64,000 nt of DNA from JBEEJZ01 sp046046915 (GCA_046046915.1 JBJOIT010000004.1:1-64000), one strand, 5' to 3'; positions 14,291 to 20,432 are shown, counted from the first letter of the stretch. Made by a program: numbers and translations. The notes: generated by a model from the letters alone, not told the origin.

Positions 14291-14346
14291 CCCCCTTTGA
14301 CCCCTTGCCCGACCAAGCTGTCCACCTACCCCTAGCCGTGATTTGA
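1..14346 (+). CDS. Giant Calx-beta repeat surface/secreted protein (5' partial)
   Basis: The reading frame is open from base 1, so the N-terminus lies outside the window; at least 4,781 residues are present. The chain is mostly Calx-beta-like units of about 120-130 residues, each ending in an acidic turn such as VNDD or LDDD, with recurring phrases like EADE, VNW and TRTGD. This architecture is known from large calcium-binding adhesins and secreted matrix proteins. A less regular central part carries three DxDxDG-type calcium loops (5038-5202). The C-terminus ends in a proline-rich tail (PAPFDPLPDQ) straight after the last repeat. I see no GGxGxDxxx RTX nonapeptides and no hemolysin-like C-terminal domain. 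An ABC exporter and an HlyD-type adaptor follow, which suggests type I secretion to the cell surface; this is inferred from context. The gene looks more GC-rich than the later genes. Function in adhesion or biofilm is inference. Confidence 0.88.
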   Translation, partial: AHRGLLQATVGRSGALLTGFTVDWHVEPLAGVSPAAISSWFAANQNALSRTDGMPSGRLTFQGGQVEANVQVLFAGNANLEADRLFRIVLDNPGQGASIGTRSSTAATLDDDDARFEMGAATLVHEEGHTGGTSYVDLTINRTGDPRQAAVVNWAALGSGSAPANSLDLVTGNSAGTVVFAAGATSATLRIVVNPDDTVEPDEALTVTLTGTTTPHHAIGTASSTVVTLRNDDYAVSFDGAAGNLTQSKDEDGASPFSGAVFTFNVVRTGDLRQAVTVPWSIPLSGTLTAGDFVATSGTVSFAANSGSATITVTATNDRLVEANEGFSVVLQPPSGSSAALGAHSTATGTLVNDDVAIVATLVSAKSEGAGSPSTYTYTLTREGDTSRQASDVNWTVAGATVTANSGSVAAALSAGEISSTASGNLVWSAGDSSSKTITVTVANDQAVESDEAFKLSLASNGSDRSDLRANGTAGVVHDDDVQVAIVRLSDASVIEGAQGSSQSVSFRVWRKGDLSSTLTVDLQTSGVTGATGPTSVTFTPVTPGTATVTLANGTTQSVELRGGEDYIDVTYVLPGNDVLESNRTFTVTLANPVATADSGRFADQAVIDNTRASASLTVDDDDDRIVVTVSPVSVAEGNSGTTVITYTLTRSGDTTHATTVNWRVMPGAGLPVNADDFTSGQETTQVPNNGMPSGSITFNSGETSETITVNLSGDTVIEADELLVLALTQSGNTEVSGTGAVTVLGDDVGYNVIARASSLDEGNDPAQARWMTFDVVRAGVSAASSVNWTLAGLTAGDIETIEVDGVETAVSSLSFTGASSDSTNGTLAFANGQTGAVIRVKLKQDAIPESDETATLSIDASGTPSASTTVVNDDTGLSVTAVVASVVEGSDTSLTNMNAGTPSTQNVVFTVARTGNLALTTSVNWAVLAQGGITAADFDGGVLPTGSLTFNPTQDSLTVTVKVREDWNGEADEALTLQLSNPSAGTDLTVASAITTIVNDDATVAFANYTDSAAPLSHDEGDSDWVDYTFTVSRTGNTTLTQVVGWRVVGDDPITYEDFYDVFVDPDDASPLPARLMPFGTVTFSVGDSSKEVTLKIRSQTFAAIAESTTSQQEADELFEIELYNPIDIASNLGLSVAETGGSAWGEIVNDDVRIQVTSIITSKPEGRDPALNDGDVNADVPGTQRWITHSITVKRTGDLGEAVSFEWYVDKAGFADRMLTANASGNLLTTTYDHLEGTSAAGLVSGAYVAGTRDATTGLSAGELSGRLSWAANDASDRILYFTSIANDVMEPGYRFDVKVRPNPADTAGSARIDEFSLGMDLEDAQASQDFTNQSTLKLATIVVQRDETELWISNEMMRRYNPATSSYQDDENHASTHLPTGVEVFEYEANGTMSMESGLPLYEGTVITAAAGTDFVSHSGTLTFSEANRVRTVQTTLLADGTTEPYETFSLFLNDATHANVGTDQARQTIRDGDGTLADGRRLDIIGTTGIEGMDRYVTFRATFGQALTQENIFRVSLGDPADPETGIAGTPYAIGDFWNYVEKPYQNSVEGTSQDYLRYLEYSTDQGATWQSTAPTLHYTFEAGQVPTQATTVQASFSFDNSEVRRWVEGVGEEDGSFVPTSRFDAWLDFSDLKAGQDLRVGGSLSNIEFPGIGAPLRDPTVDYYLVVERDGVYVDVNNDGIRNAGENTNVFKTWFDADGDNVWDAGERSRLETDWVDFDGDNYADANTEIGWIERQHSWWATNGIRDSDETDRPWEALVDFTNKKLVIQFNDVPLDPLDLTKFSSDDQIQIDLQALADAGKAVGTSNRVSTSAYSIDYYQWNFTTHNGISVSADNNGQSYVTKLEATRDSGYSGQNTVGWIDLTLGTSSSPQVYRVGEFNTPYTVGYGTLGFVNGTATGIHNNFTADPPRGAPRGDIWIPVRVDATIGSPEMVFSNTAGIGKIEGTYKGVATIDGTSNANNDAALEYFRALLNKPDLDFAGIQAYFDTFDPNNVVPEVKLVRFQVDWDQTGDPSWSINGLDPSVIIAPQTTEWDHLNLIKDIALGAGNRSGSADIALGNAAFQWLREDGGDLFGAQLSASAEGGSISGPVGVRAPGSDALEDVTTVEDWAGRITVGAGTDEVLLRTTLLDDAIDEVVEELSVSMTQITGDAFNGNFASATASLVDDDSPQISLGTSVVRDPTQDRDFMVKVIDINNRAGDMPDAAVRFGGSYVYQSSSMINNSQAAQDFTITLRYRGDWDVAAFSEIVAISSDMNYNDDAGNNVWAGQQHSSPPSFRPLAGVAEVVNGVPTGFMLEEVEVPAGTYQLMLRSPVATISRTLDYLFVPDSDDQFQSYSIDDLTAAERALSADFSAEVTHVAPVIVARRSTATEAGGTMVTEVLAVGGDFADGDASVDYQTVDGGWQDKTFVISRERSSLEDITVIWELRPPAVLPEGGGDSDYVRWYFSHERIQPAKPSDFIVLDGQWTTNNGSQDVIRGYATLLAGEKEASFTIRVRADDAIEPVKDFSVAIWGERVNGVDQALTEATQPDPVTDLNNPTSENFVVVGNPEGYQYDGEGLQLSDLAATDHHWVGYGRIDTDDRAFAVKGLVYNEATESVLPSIASNASEALAWDAANQAEMAALRSTLPAGYSLHQFKITLDGSGPGKASVDWQLVVKGIDGTGGFNVGSQTLVNGVPTQADGAHQTEEADFLLYDVAQGGYDTALGVTWTTGPVPEYVRNGDSFTLDANGDRLRINVTRTVSEPKTVFFDNGETFRVVTLAIRDDLLREDAEIFEVLLLNPLALEGSSGQVQIDPLQGKASFLVGDNEGPTVKVELFQRQTGQTDSAIGNGGNFYEGSGGYYVGTTGSGRELNTQADVTGDATYPHSDNNLADDRRLVLKFTRSEALATSSQAFFEIKLFTDQKTPAPEMTVEGGANVVRFADDTGRTYYRGIADFLPGSSVAEVVFRVEDDFNIDKAVNAQIKLYDAEHLPENDTSASWTDQPPPRAGWDTLGIGDTSGLADWNITRRDPAAYSLNFGFTDDDTRLWLKAFADGEATTYSFDDDGDPANAPLKLEFHDLRHRQVEGDPTWTGAADQHTALSDGDFNFSLAVAGKSQGTATIAWEIVLNGTAVQADFNAARIGSQYVNGAGKTVLVGATSISLDVSASLDPTAGLDLSIPDLFVPNFTPGPDKTFDLVLQTPVTANGLPVFYAPGKSGGLAAPHPTMTIKVTLADDDVTYAVAWNSANTPDGNSNVTVREGDLGSTDTREFIFDVSRQFATDGFEGGSTVMWRVVPVNGAAVTAEDFAGVYLDRNGNAVLPFGTVVFSGQVLDVATHNQITAPELLETVRLAVRGDSQVEYGEQFRIELYSPSIGSVTAGQGSVTGVIVNDDTGLRVEDTSVIETDSGDVAVTVTLSRVGDLVRLLKDDTTTGTYDERITTVNWTANYVTTNATDRGTGVFSGTGITYNPNTTATHTYGYATEMQTISFNVKGDATVEADETLQVLLSGAKGIDEVLRAAGTVTVRNDDTVFSVIPTPTYDTANNAIVESTGGTWHYRITRSVATPQDQTVTWSVVPGGGRNVVDATDFGALPSGTVTFTGNELYKDITFTGPTGDTTSESDEVFLVEVSAFGTGAENDTFAATNGGAKGTVINDDAALYISDTYAVAQVEGTGSASNYRFEVVRAGTGLINTTTVAWALDFTGTGATAADFTGPTSGTLTFNADGRQTVSIAIDPDSTSEATAQDFKIRLSNAQGGLSILGADVAGVLEVTGELLDDDFTLSVANVSEAEGDGARQMGFTVTRTGSSALAATVNWALSFSGQTAASAADFSATSGNFVLPAGVTSYTFYVPVAGDAQWEADEAFNLTLDYNGQTATATGTLENDDVGFSLAPMTAASESSGSITFRILREGDLTGSDTVTWTVSAGTSPSASLVAGTDFTLSQALTGTASFAANAAYVDVTLNLVNDSVAEDNEHFTVTLSNPGVGASLKSTADATTEGTINNDDQGYKVTANKAFIVENGTSAGDTVTFTIDRYVTTGASTVRWKLEIAGGDTSALTLLDLLIDGAAATQDAFSGADLAFAAGEASKMVVVRLAGDTRLESVADLRMVIERATSDTTSTLVTPSALVQARDDDKELSLVPLSSAAANEGHTGTTVMDYQVTRTGTSSGIASATWTLAGSGTYPTSAADIDHIEVNGVTVNGLTGTVSFADGDMADKSIRVFVNGDTVGEFDETYTITLSSPATSTILGTSSVVQTVLNDDPALQLSMATTSVAEGNDGDDRFLSFRVTRTGDLSQTASVNWSVLAASSGSSVNVADFGGAFPAGLLAFAAGESEKTVTFQTYGDDTIESDEGLRVQLSNPVGANLIGATEIAATLVNDDATVSIAAPNPATVLEGKSGTQVTATFALSASGPTNMTSVLVNWHVEGTGLHPANGLDFVGGVLPSGQSTITMSSGSGTANVVITVAGDNIYGPSEGFKVVLDSATSLIGSNVGGATLATREASVTVTDDDTLIGLSQAETHRYVEGDTGTTELRFYVDEINRSTDGPVLPNIRIDYTLSGDLDGSDVTSLTGTNVALTQDTSSGRYYLGVTLNGDAMVEGNERFTLRLDQAGATTSDGGGVEIAQSGVTVSGTVVNDDFSIQLTSSALVQNEDTGRFVFDLVRTGPTDDLMTVEWTLGTPTLDPGEYGVSANDFIDPVTGQSFTQTSTTALTGVATFQAGSSTARFTLDAAPDLLAETDERFALGVEVTQVAGASWTANADQMDYLTGTIANDDPLPAPFDPLPDQAVHLPLAVI
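5038..5202 (+). other. Three EF-hand/dockerin-like calcium loops inside the giant protein
   Basis: In frame, three close-set acidic loops are read: DVNNDGIRNAGE (5038-5073), DADGDNVWDAGE (5101-5136) and DFDGDNYADANTE (5164-5202). The spacing of Asp and Asn at positions 1, 3 and 5 with Gly at 6 or 4 is that of thrombospondin type 3 or dockerin-type calcium loops. They sit in the part of the protein that does not follow the Calx-beta rhythm. Calcium binding is inferred from the motif. Confidence 0.6.
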
Positions 14347-14380
14347 TGCGCACGAATGATCCAACTACCCAAAGCCACGA

Positions 14381-14403
14381 TGCCTGACCTCTTTCATCAG
14401 GCA
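14381..14403 (+). terminator. Hairpin after the giant gene (weak terminator candidate)
   Basis: TGCCTGA (14381-14387) and TCAGGCA (14397-14403) form a perfect 7-bp stem with a 9-base loop, 34 bases after the giant gene's stop. No T-run follows, so it may be an attenuating or processing hairpin rather than a true intrinsic terminator. The rest of the 158-base gap shows only the Shine-Dalgarno run GGGGAGGGTGG before the ABC exporter. Confidence 0.35.
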
Positions 14404-14504
14404 CCAAACCGGTTATCCGATCATTTTGAGTACCACTTGAAGACTGTAGCTGGGGTACCAAATGCCAGCAATGGGTCTGAAACCTCTATGGGGAGGGTGG
14501 CCTG

Positions 14505-16205
14505 ATGCTGCGTCATTTGACCGGTGAGCTGCTCAAGAGTGGGCGCGGTGGTGAGCTCGTTGCCTCGACCGTGACTATCAATCTGCTCTCGCTTGGGTCT
14601 TCGCTGTACAGCATTCACCTTCTCAACCGCTACGTTGGTGTTGGTCTGACGCCGACGCTGATAACGTTGACCGTGGGGGTACTGCTAGCCATCGTGTTCG
14701 AACTGGTGCTGCGCAAGCTTCGGCAGCGTGTACTGGCTGACATCGCCACAAAGTGGGACCACCGGGCTGGTGAACGTGTTTTCCGGGCGTTTTCGGTCAC
14801 CCGTTACGAGGCGCTCTCGGGGCTGCCTCTGGCCCAGCGCCGGGAGGCACTGGGTGCGCCTATGGCGATGCAACAGCTGGGCTCAAGTAACAATCTGAGC
14901 GCCCTGCTAGATCTACCGTTTGCGTTGATGTTTGTACTGGCCACCGGGCTCCTTTACTGGCCCTTGGGACTGATCGTCTTGTTGACCTGCGTGATAGTGC
15001 TGTCCATGGGCGTGGCTGGCGAGCGCCGCCAGCGCTCTTCTGCAGATTCGCACGCCAAGGCCAACGCACGCGTACAGCAGATGGGGCAGTTCCTGCTCGC
15101 AGCCGGTGAGGTTGTCCGTACGCTGCCCCTGATCGGGCCGTTATCGGTCCGATGGACCCAGGTTCAGGGCGCTGGCATGTCGACGCGCCGTGAGGGGATG
15201 GACATTCAGGCGGCTCAGCAGACCTCTGTGCAGACTGTAGGCCAGGTCCTCTCGGTGGGCATCTATGCGTTTGGGGCAGTGGCGGCGGTTCAAGGCACGA
15301 TCACCACTGGAGCCCTGATTGGTGCAAGCATCCTGGCCAGCCGGGCCTTTGCGGTGTGTAGTCGTGCAGCCTACCTGGCCGATCCTTTGGTGAAGGCACG
15401 GCACGCCAACGAAGCGCTGTCCCAATTGGAGGTCCTTGAACGCGAGCCAGAGGGCGGCGCAGAGCCTGCTAATTTGCAGGGTCGATTGGAGGCCGTCGAC
15501 ATTGCGTTTGCATATCCCAAACAGCCAGTGCCGCTTTTTGAGCGCCTCAACTTCGAATTGCCAGTGGGCAAGGTACTTGCAGTGATCGGACCCAACGGTG
15601 CCGGCAAGTCCACGCTCATCAAGTTGTTGCTGGGCCTACTCGCGCCGCAGCGCGGTTTGGTGCGTACCGATGGCATTGAGCTGCGCCAGCTCTCACACGA
15701 GTGGTGGAGAGGCCGTATTGGCTATGCGCCCCAAGAGTCAGTTTTTTTTGACGGAACCTTACGAGAAAATCTCGTGCTGGACCGTGATATTGACGATGCA
15801 CGGTTGCTGGACTTGATCCGTGAAATGGGGCTCGAAGGTTTTCTTGCCAGTGATCCTGCGGGATTGGATAGGCCGATCACAAGTCATGACACCGGTCTCG
15901 CTGTGGGTGTCCGGAGGCGTTTCTCGTTGATCCGGGCCATCTTGGGTGATCCACGCGTAATTTTTTTGGACGAACCAACCGAGGGGCTGGACACGACTGG
16001 GCAGGCGGCAGTGGCTCGCTTGCTTAATCGTTTGGTTCAGGAGGGCCGGACCTTGGTGGTGGCGAGTAACGAAAACTTTATCCAGCGGGCTGCTGACCTG
16101 ATTGTTGATCTGTCTAAGAAGCCAGTTCCTCAGGTGGGTGTTCCGCAGCCGGCTGTTCCTTCATCACCTGCTGGCGACGGCGTCGTTATGGGGAGCGGAT
16201 CATGA
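14505..16205 (+). CDS. Type I secretion-type ABC exporter with degenerate ATPase motifs
   Basis: A 566-residue half-transporter with an N-terminal membrane domain (hydrophobic stretches around 21-70, 131-170 and 245-285) and a C-terminal ATPase domain from about 325. Walker A is GPNGAGKS (362-369), the Q-loop is YAPQ with Q410, and Walker B with catalytic Glu is VIFLDE (485-490). Where LSGGQ is expected the protein reads LAVGV (465-469). The switch His position reads ASNEN, with Ser521 aligned to His. No C39 peptidase-like domain is present. It follows the giant repeat protein and overlaps the HlyD-type adaptor gene by 4 bases, so it probably exports that protein. The start has a strong upstream GGGGAGGGTGG. 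The motif losses raise the question of how it hydrolyses ATP. Confidence 0.82.
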   Translation: MLRHLTGELLKSGRGGELVASTVTINLLSLGSSLYSIHLLNRYVGVGLTPTLITLTVGVLLAIVFELVLRKLRQRVLADIATKWDHRAGERVFRAFSVTRYEALSGLPLAQRREALGAPMAMQQLGSSNNLSALLDLPFALMFVLATGLLYWPLGLIVLLTCVIVLSMGVAGERRQRSSADSHAKANARVQQMGQFLLAAGEVVRTLPLIGPLSVRWTQVQGAGMSTRREGMDIQAAQQTSVQTVGQVLSVGIYAFGAVAAVQGTITTGALIGASILASRAFAVCSRAAYLADPLVKARHANEALSQLEVLEREPEGGAEPANLQGRLEAVDIAFAYPKQPVPLFERLNFELPVGKVLAVIGPNGAGKSTLIKLLLGLLAPQRGLVRTDGIELRQLSHEWWRGRIGYAPQESVFFDGTLRENLVLDRDIDDARLLDLIREMGLEGFLASDPAGLDRPITSHDTGLAVGVRRRFSLIRAILGDPRVIFLDEPTEGLDTTGQAAVARLLNRLVQEGRTLVVASNENFIQRAADLIVDLSKKPVPQVGVPQPAVPSSPAGDGVVMGSGS

Positions 16206-17536
16206 GCCTGGCAAGTACTCAGTCCGTCACTGATGTTGACGAATTTGAACCGTCTAGACGGAGATCCAACATTTCAGAAGTATTCAAGCGCAACCCGCTG
16301 CTGTGGTTTTTGTCTGGGACGGTCTTTGCATTCATCTGGTGGGCTACATTTTTCCCGCTGGATGTTGCAAGCTATGCTCAGGGCCAGGTGACGCCTGAAG
16401 GGCAGATGAAGCGCATACAGCACCTGGAGGGCGGCATCATCAAGGAGATAAAAGTCTCCGAAGGCCAAAAAATTGAAGCCGGTGCAGTGATTGCCGAGCT
16501 TGAAGATGTGATCTCGGGCTCGGATGTTGGCGACCTGCGCTCGCGCATCGCCAGCCTGGATTTGAAAGTGCGAAGGCTGAATGCTTCCTTGTCCAAGGCC
16601 GGGAGCTTTGCCCCACCACCCATGCTGGCGCGGGAATTTCCAGCCCTGTCGGCAGAAGCTCGGTCTGCATTTGCCGCCTATCTCGATCGATACAAGGCCA
16701 TGGTTCAAAACCACGAATCTCGCATTGCACAGCGCCGCTCCGAAATTGAAGAAGCCCAGCAACGTCTGAACGGCTTAAAGACCCGCAGTCGTTTTGTGGC
16801 CGACCAGGTCGACATCAGCACAGCCATGCTCAAGCAAAAGTTGACCCACGAATATGAGCACCTGCAGCTGAAAAAGGAGCAGGCCCAGATCGACGCAGAT
16901 CGAGACTCCACCACGGCAATGCTGGAGCGCGCACGCACCAGTTTGACAGAGGCGACCTCGGCACTTGCGGCATTCCGAAGTGACGAAGAGGTGAATCTAC
17001 GTAAGGACCTGCAGGAGACCACCACTGAGCTCAATTCGCTCAATGAACGGATGAAGAAGCCTACCGACTCCAAAGATCGAACCGCCGTGCGAGCTCCTGT
17101 AGCTGGTACTGTGATGACCGTCTACTTCAAGAATCGAGGGGGTGTGGTGAGCCCAGGAGGTACCCTTGCTACGCTAGTGCCTGAGGGCGAAGCGCTTCTT
17201 GTTGAAGCACGTCTGCCGATTTCGGAGGTTGGATACGTCAAGACTGGCGCGCCAGCACGCTTATCGATCGCTGCGGGCGGTAGCGGCTTCTCCAGTGTTG
17301 ACGCGGAAGTGGTTTACATAAGCCCTGATGCAGCGCTGGATGAAAAAACCGGAGCTGGTTACTACGTTGTGCGCTTGGCGCCCAAGGAGCTTGTATTTCG
17401 ACGCGGTCTGGACACCTACCCGATGCGACCCGGGGTGCAGGTTATGGCTGCTATCCTCACCGGAGAAAGGTCGGTACTTTCACTTCTACTGGAGCCGTTT
17501 ATGGGGTCCGGGATCAAGCCTTTGACCGAGCGTTGA
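16202..17536 (+). CDS. HlyD-family membrane fusion protein of type I secretion
   Basis: A 444-residue periplasmic adaptor. It has a cytoplasmic N-terminus of about 35 residues and one membrane segment near 36-58 (WFLSGTVFAFIWWATFF). A biotinyl/lipoyl-like half motif (QHLEGGIIKEIKVSEGQ) follows, then a long charged coiled-coil hairpin of about 120-290 and the second lipoyl/beta-barrel part (RAPVAGTVM). This is the usual order in HlyD/LapC-type proteins, which bridge the inner-membrane ABC exporter to a TolC-like outer-membrane channel. Its ATG overlaps the exporter's stop (ATGA), so translation is probably coupled. No TolC homologue lies in the window. Confidence 0.88.
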   Translation: MSLASTQSVTDVDEFEPSRRRSNISEVFKRNPLLWFLSGTVFAFIWWATFFPLDVASYAQGQVTPEGQMKRIQHLEGGIIKEIKVSEGQKIEAGAVIAELEDVISGSDVGDLRSRIASLDLKVRRLNASLSKAGSFAPPPMLAREFPALSAEARSAFAAYLDRYKAMVQNHESRIAQRRSEIEEAQQRLNGLKTRSRFVADQVDISTAMLKQKLTHEYEHLQLKKEQAQIDADRDSTTAMLERARTSLTEATSALAAFRSDEEVNLRKDLQETTTELNSLNERMKKPTDSKDRTAVRAPVAGTVMTVYFKNRGGVVSPGGTLATLVPEGEALLVEARLPISEVGYVKTGAPARLSIAAGGSGFSSVDAEVVYISPDAALDEKTGAGYYVVRLAPKELVFRRGLDTYPMRPGVQVMAAILTGERSVLSLLLEPFMGSGIKPLTER

Positions 17537-17691
17537 AAGCTGTTCTAAAGCGTTTGTTTGTGTAAATCCACGTCGCTGGCCAGCGCTAGCACCATGGGCA
17601 TAAATATCAACCAAACACAGCTGCTCCAACTCGGTTTGTGGACGTTTCCGTTAGCTCAGCGGCGCCCCGAGCGCATCAGTAGAATGAATCC

Positions 17692-18051
17692 ATGGCTCCT
17701 GTCCCACCTAACGTTCCCAAGCCACCGACCCGCAAACCCGACCACGATGATGGCGGTGCTGTGGTGTTGCAGAGGCGCACTCAAAAAATAAAGCCTCCCC
17801 AGATGCATCAGGTCTTGATGTTGAATGATGACTACACACCTATGGAGTTCGTGGTTGTTGTGATTCAGCAATACTTCAACAAGGATCTGGAGACCGCTAC
17901 CCAGATCATGTTGAAGATCCATCTGGACGGTCGCGGGGTTTGTGGGGTGTATTCGAAAGATGTTGCCGCCACGAAGGTGGATCAAGTGCTGGATGCCGCC
18001 GCGAAGGCCGGACACCCGCTGAAATGCATCAGTGAACCTGTCGATTTTTAA
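17692..18051 (+). CDS. clpS: ClpS, adaptor of the ClpAP protease
   Basis: A 119-residue protein with a flexible Pro-rich N-terminus of about 35 residues, then the ClpS fold. The N-degron binding segment VLMLNDDYTPMEFV is intact, and HLDGRGVCGVY follows. ClpS binds the ClpA N-domain and delivers substrates with N-terminal bulky residues to ClpAP, while slowing other substrates. clpA starts 23 bases downstream, the usual pair. The 155-base gap before it contains a 12-base palindrome (CGCTGGCCAGCG) but no convincing promoter. Confidence 0.95.
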   Translation: MAPVPPNVPKPPTRKPDHDDGGAVVLQRRTQKIKPPQMHQVLMLNDDYTPMEFVVVVIQQYFNKDLETATQIMLKIHLDGRGVCGVYSKDVAATKVDQVLDAAAKAGHPLKCISEPVDF

Positions 18052-18074
18052 CAATTAGGCCCAAAGGAAAGCGC

Positions 18075-20408
18075 ATGATTGCCCAAGAGCTAGAAGTCAG
18101 TTTGCACATGGCGTTTGTAGAAGCCAGGCAGCAGCGACATGAGTTCATTACCGTCGAGCATTTGCTTTTAGCACTGCTGGACAACCCCAGCGCTGCGGAG
18201 GTGTTGAAGGCTTGTGCAGCCAATCTCGACGATTTGCGCAAAGCTTTGTCTAACTTCATTAAAGACAACACACCGCAGGTCGGCGGGACCGAAGATGTGG
18301 ACACCCAGCCCACCCTGGGGTTCCAGCGCGTGATACAGCGCGCCATCATGCATGTGCAGTCCACCGGTAGCGGCAAGAAAGAGGTCACCGGAGCCAACGT
18401 GTTGGTGGCCATTTTTGGTGAGAAAGACTCACATGCCGTTTACTACCTCCACCAACAAGGCGTTACCCGACTTGATGTGGTTAACTTTATTGCACACGGT
18501 ATCAAGAAGAGTGACCCGCCCGAGCCCGTGAAATCCGGCGAGACCCCTGCTGAATCTGAAGAGCAAGGCGGCGACAAAAGCGAGAAGGCCTCACCGCTGG
18601 AGCAGTACACGGTCAACTTGAACGTATTGGCAAAAGAGGGAAAGATCGATCCACTGATTGGTCGCCATTACGAGGTGGAGCGCACCATACAGATTTTGTG
18701 CCGTCGCCGTAAGAACAATCCCTTGCTGGTGGGCGAGGCCGGTGTAGGCAAAACCGCCATTGCCGAAGGGCTAGCATGGCGTATCACCCAAAAAGATGTG
18801 CCTGAAATCCTGGCCGAGGCCACGGTGTATTCGCTGGACATGGGCGCCTTGCTCGCTGGGACCAAGTACCGGGGGGATTTTGAACAACGCCTCAAGGGCG
18901 TGCTCAAATCCTTGAAAGACAAACCCAACGGTATCTTGTTCATTGACGAAATCCATACGCTCATTGGTGCGGGAGCCGCTTCTGGAGGCACCCTGGATGC
19001 TTCCAATTTGTTGAAACCCGCTCTCAGCTCCGGCGCTTTGAAGTGCATCGGTGCAACCACCTTCAACGAGTACCGTGGCATTTTTGAAAAAGATGCCGCC
19101 TTGTCCCGCCGTTTTCAGAAAGTCGATGTTGTCGAGCCTACCGTGCCCGAGACGGTCGAGATCCTGAAGGGATTGAAATCTCGCTTTGAGGAACACCATA
19201 ACGTCAAGTACGCCTTGGGTGCCCTCCAGGCCGCAGCAGAGCTGAGCGCCAAGTACATCAACGACAGGCATTTGCCGGACAAAGCAATTGATGTGATAGA
19301 CGAGGCCGGTGCTGCGCAACGCATATTGCCTGTGTCCAAACGCAAGAAAACCATCACCAAGACCGAGGTCGAGGAAATCGTGGCGAAGATCGCGCGTATT
19401 CCGCCCGCGAATGTGTCTAATGATGACCGCGGCAAGTTGAAAACCTTGGAGCGGGACCTCAAGAACGTTGTGTTCGGTCAGGACAAAGCGCTCGACGTGC
19501 TGGCGGCTGCAGTCAAGATGGCTCGCTCAGGTTTGGGCAAAGGGGACAAGCCTATAGGCTCGTTCTTGTTCAGTGGTCCCACAGGCGTTGGCAAGACCGA
19601 GGCGGCTCGCCAGTTGGCCTTCATCATGGGTATCGAGCTGATTCGCTTTGACATGAGTGAGTACATGGAGCAGCACGCGGTCAGTCGCCTGATCGGCGCG
19701 CCCCCGGGTTACGTTGGTTTTGACCAGGGCGGCTTGCTCACTGAGGCCATCACCAAAAAGCCGCACTGTGTCTTATTGCTGGACGAAATCGAAAAGGCAC
19801 ACCCGGCCATCTTCAATGTGTTGTTGCAGGTGATGGACCACGGCACCCTGACCGACAACAATGGTCGTAAGGCGGACTTCCGCAATGTCATCATCGTGAT
19901 GACGACCAATGCTGGGGCCGAGACGATGAACAAGGCCACCATCGGGTTTACAAATCCCCGTGAGGCTGGTGACGAGCAAGCAGACATCAAGCGGTTGTTC
20001 ACGCCCGAGTTCCGCAATCGTCTGGATGCGACGGTCAGCTTCAAGGCCTTGGACGAAAACGTGATTCTGCGGGTGGTCGACAAGTTCCTGCTGCAGTTGG
20101 AGACCCAACTCGCCGACAAGAAGGTAGATGTCACGTTCACAGACAACCTTCGCAAGCATCTGGCCAAGAAAGGGTTCGATCCCCTCATGGGCGCGCGTCC
20201 CATGCAGCGTCTGATTCAGGACACGATACGACGTGCCCTGGCGGATGAGTTGCTTTTTGGGCGTTTGACAGACGGTGGCCGCTTGACCGTTGACGTTGCC
20301 AGCAAAACGGACGATAAGGGTGTCGAAACCACCGAGGTCGTTTTGGACATTCAGCCCCTTCCCAAGAAAGAGGGCAAGGCCAAGCCAGAAGAGGCGACGG
20401 CCAGCTGA
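18075..20408 (+). CDS. clpA: ClpA, AAA+ unfoldase of ClpAP
   Basis: A 777-residue protein with an N-terminal double Clp repeat domain (1-145), an acidic linker near 150-175, and two AAA+ modules. Their Walker A motifs are GEAGVGKT and GPTGVGKT, and Walker B motifs are ILFIDE and VLLLDE. There is no long coiled-coil middle domain, which separates ClpA from ClpB (also in this window). ClpA unfolds proteins and threads them into ClpP; clpP is not in the window. It is preceded by clpS and an AAAGGAAAG ribosome-binding site. Confidence 0.96.
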   Translation: MIAQELEVSLHMAFVEARQQRHEFITVEHLLLALLDNPSAAEVLKACAANLDDLRKALSNFIKDNTPQVGGTEDVDTQPTLGFQRVIQRAIMHVQSTGSGKKEVTGANVLVAIFGEKDSHAVYYLHQQGVTRLDVVNFIAHGIKKSDPPEPVKSGETPAESEEQGGDKSEKASPLEQYTVNLNVLAKEGKIDPLIGRHYEVERTIQILCRRRKNNPLLVGEAGVGKTAIAEGLAWRITQKDVPEILAEATVYSLDMGALLAGTKYRGDFEQRLKGVLKSLKDKPNGILFIDEIHTLIGAGAASGGTLDASNLLKPALSSGALKCIGATTFNEYRGIFEKDAALSRRFQKVDVVEPTVPETVEILKGLKSRFEEHHNVKYALGALQAAAELSAKYINDRHLPDKAIDVIDEAGAAQRILPVSKRKKTITKTEVEEIVAKIARIPPANVSNDDRGKLKTLERDLKNVVFGQDKALDVLAAAVKMARSGLGKGDKPIGSFLFSGPTGVGKTEAARQLAFIMGIELIRFDMSEYMEQHAVSRLIGAPPGYVGFDQGGLLTEAITKKPHCVLLLDEIEKAHPAIFNVLLQVMDHGTLTDNNGRKADFRNVIIVMTTNAGAETMNKATIGFTNPREAGDEQADIKRLFTPEFRNRLDATVSFKALDENVILRVVDKFLLQLETQLADKKVDVTFTDNLRKHLAKKGFDPLMGARPMQRLIQDTIRRALADELLFGRLTDGGRLTVDVASKTDDKGVETTEVVLDIQPLPKKEGKAKPEEATAS

Positions 20409-20419
20409 TCTTCAGCTGG
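20401..20419. terminator. Hairpin between convergent clpA and uspA
   Basis: CCAGCTGA (20401-20408) and TCAGCTGG (20412-20419) form a perfect 8-bp stem with a TCT loop. The 5' arm contains the clpA stop codon. The two genes converge with only 24 bases between them, so one hairpin could end both transcripts. There is no T-run on either side. Confidence 0.4.
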
Positions 20420-20432
20420 GCGGGCTTGCAGG

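Noticed and set aside
1..14346. CRISPR or DNA tandem repeat array in the repetitive left region
   Set aside because: The periodicity is at protein level with diverged DNA and unit length near 370 bases; no short identical direct repeats with spacers.
17558..17791. Small plus-strand frame (77 codons) overlapping the clpS start
   Set aside because: Overlaps clpS in another frame, no ribosome-binding site, no likeness to known proteins.
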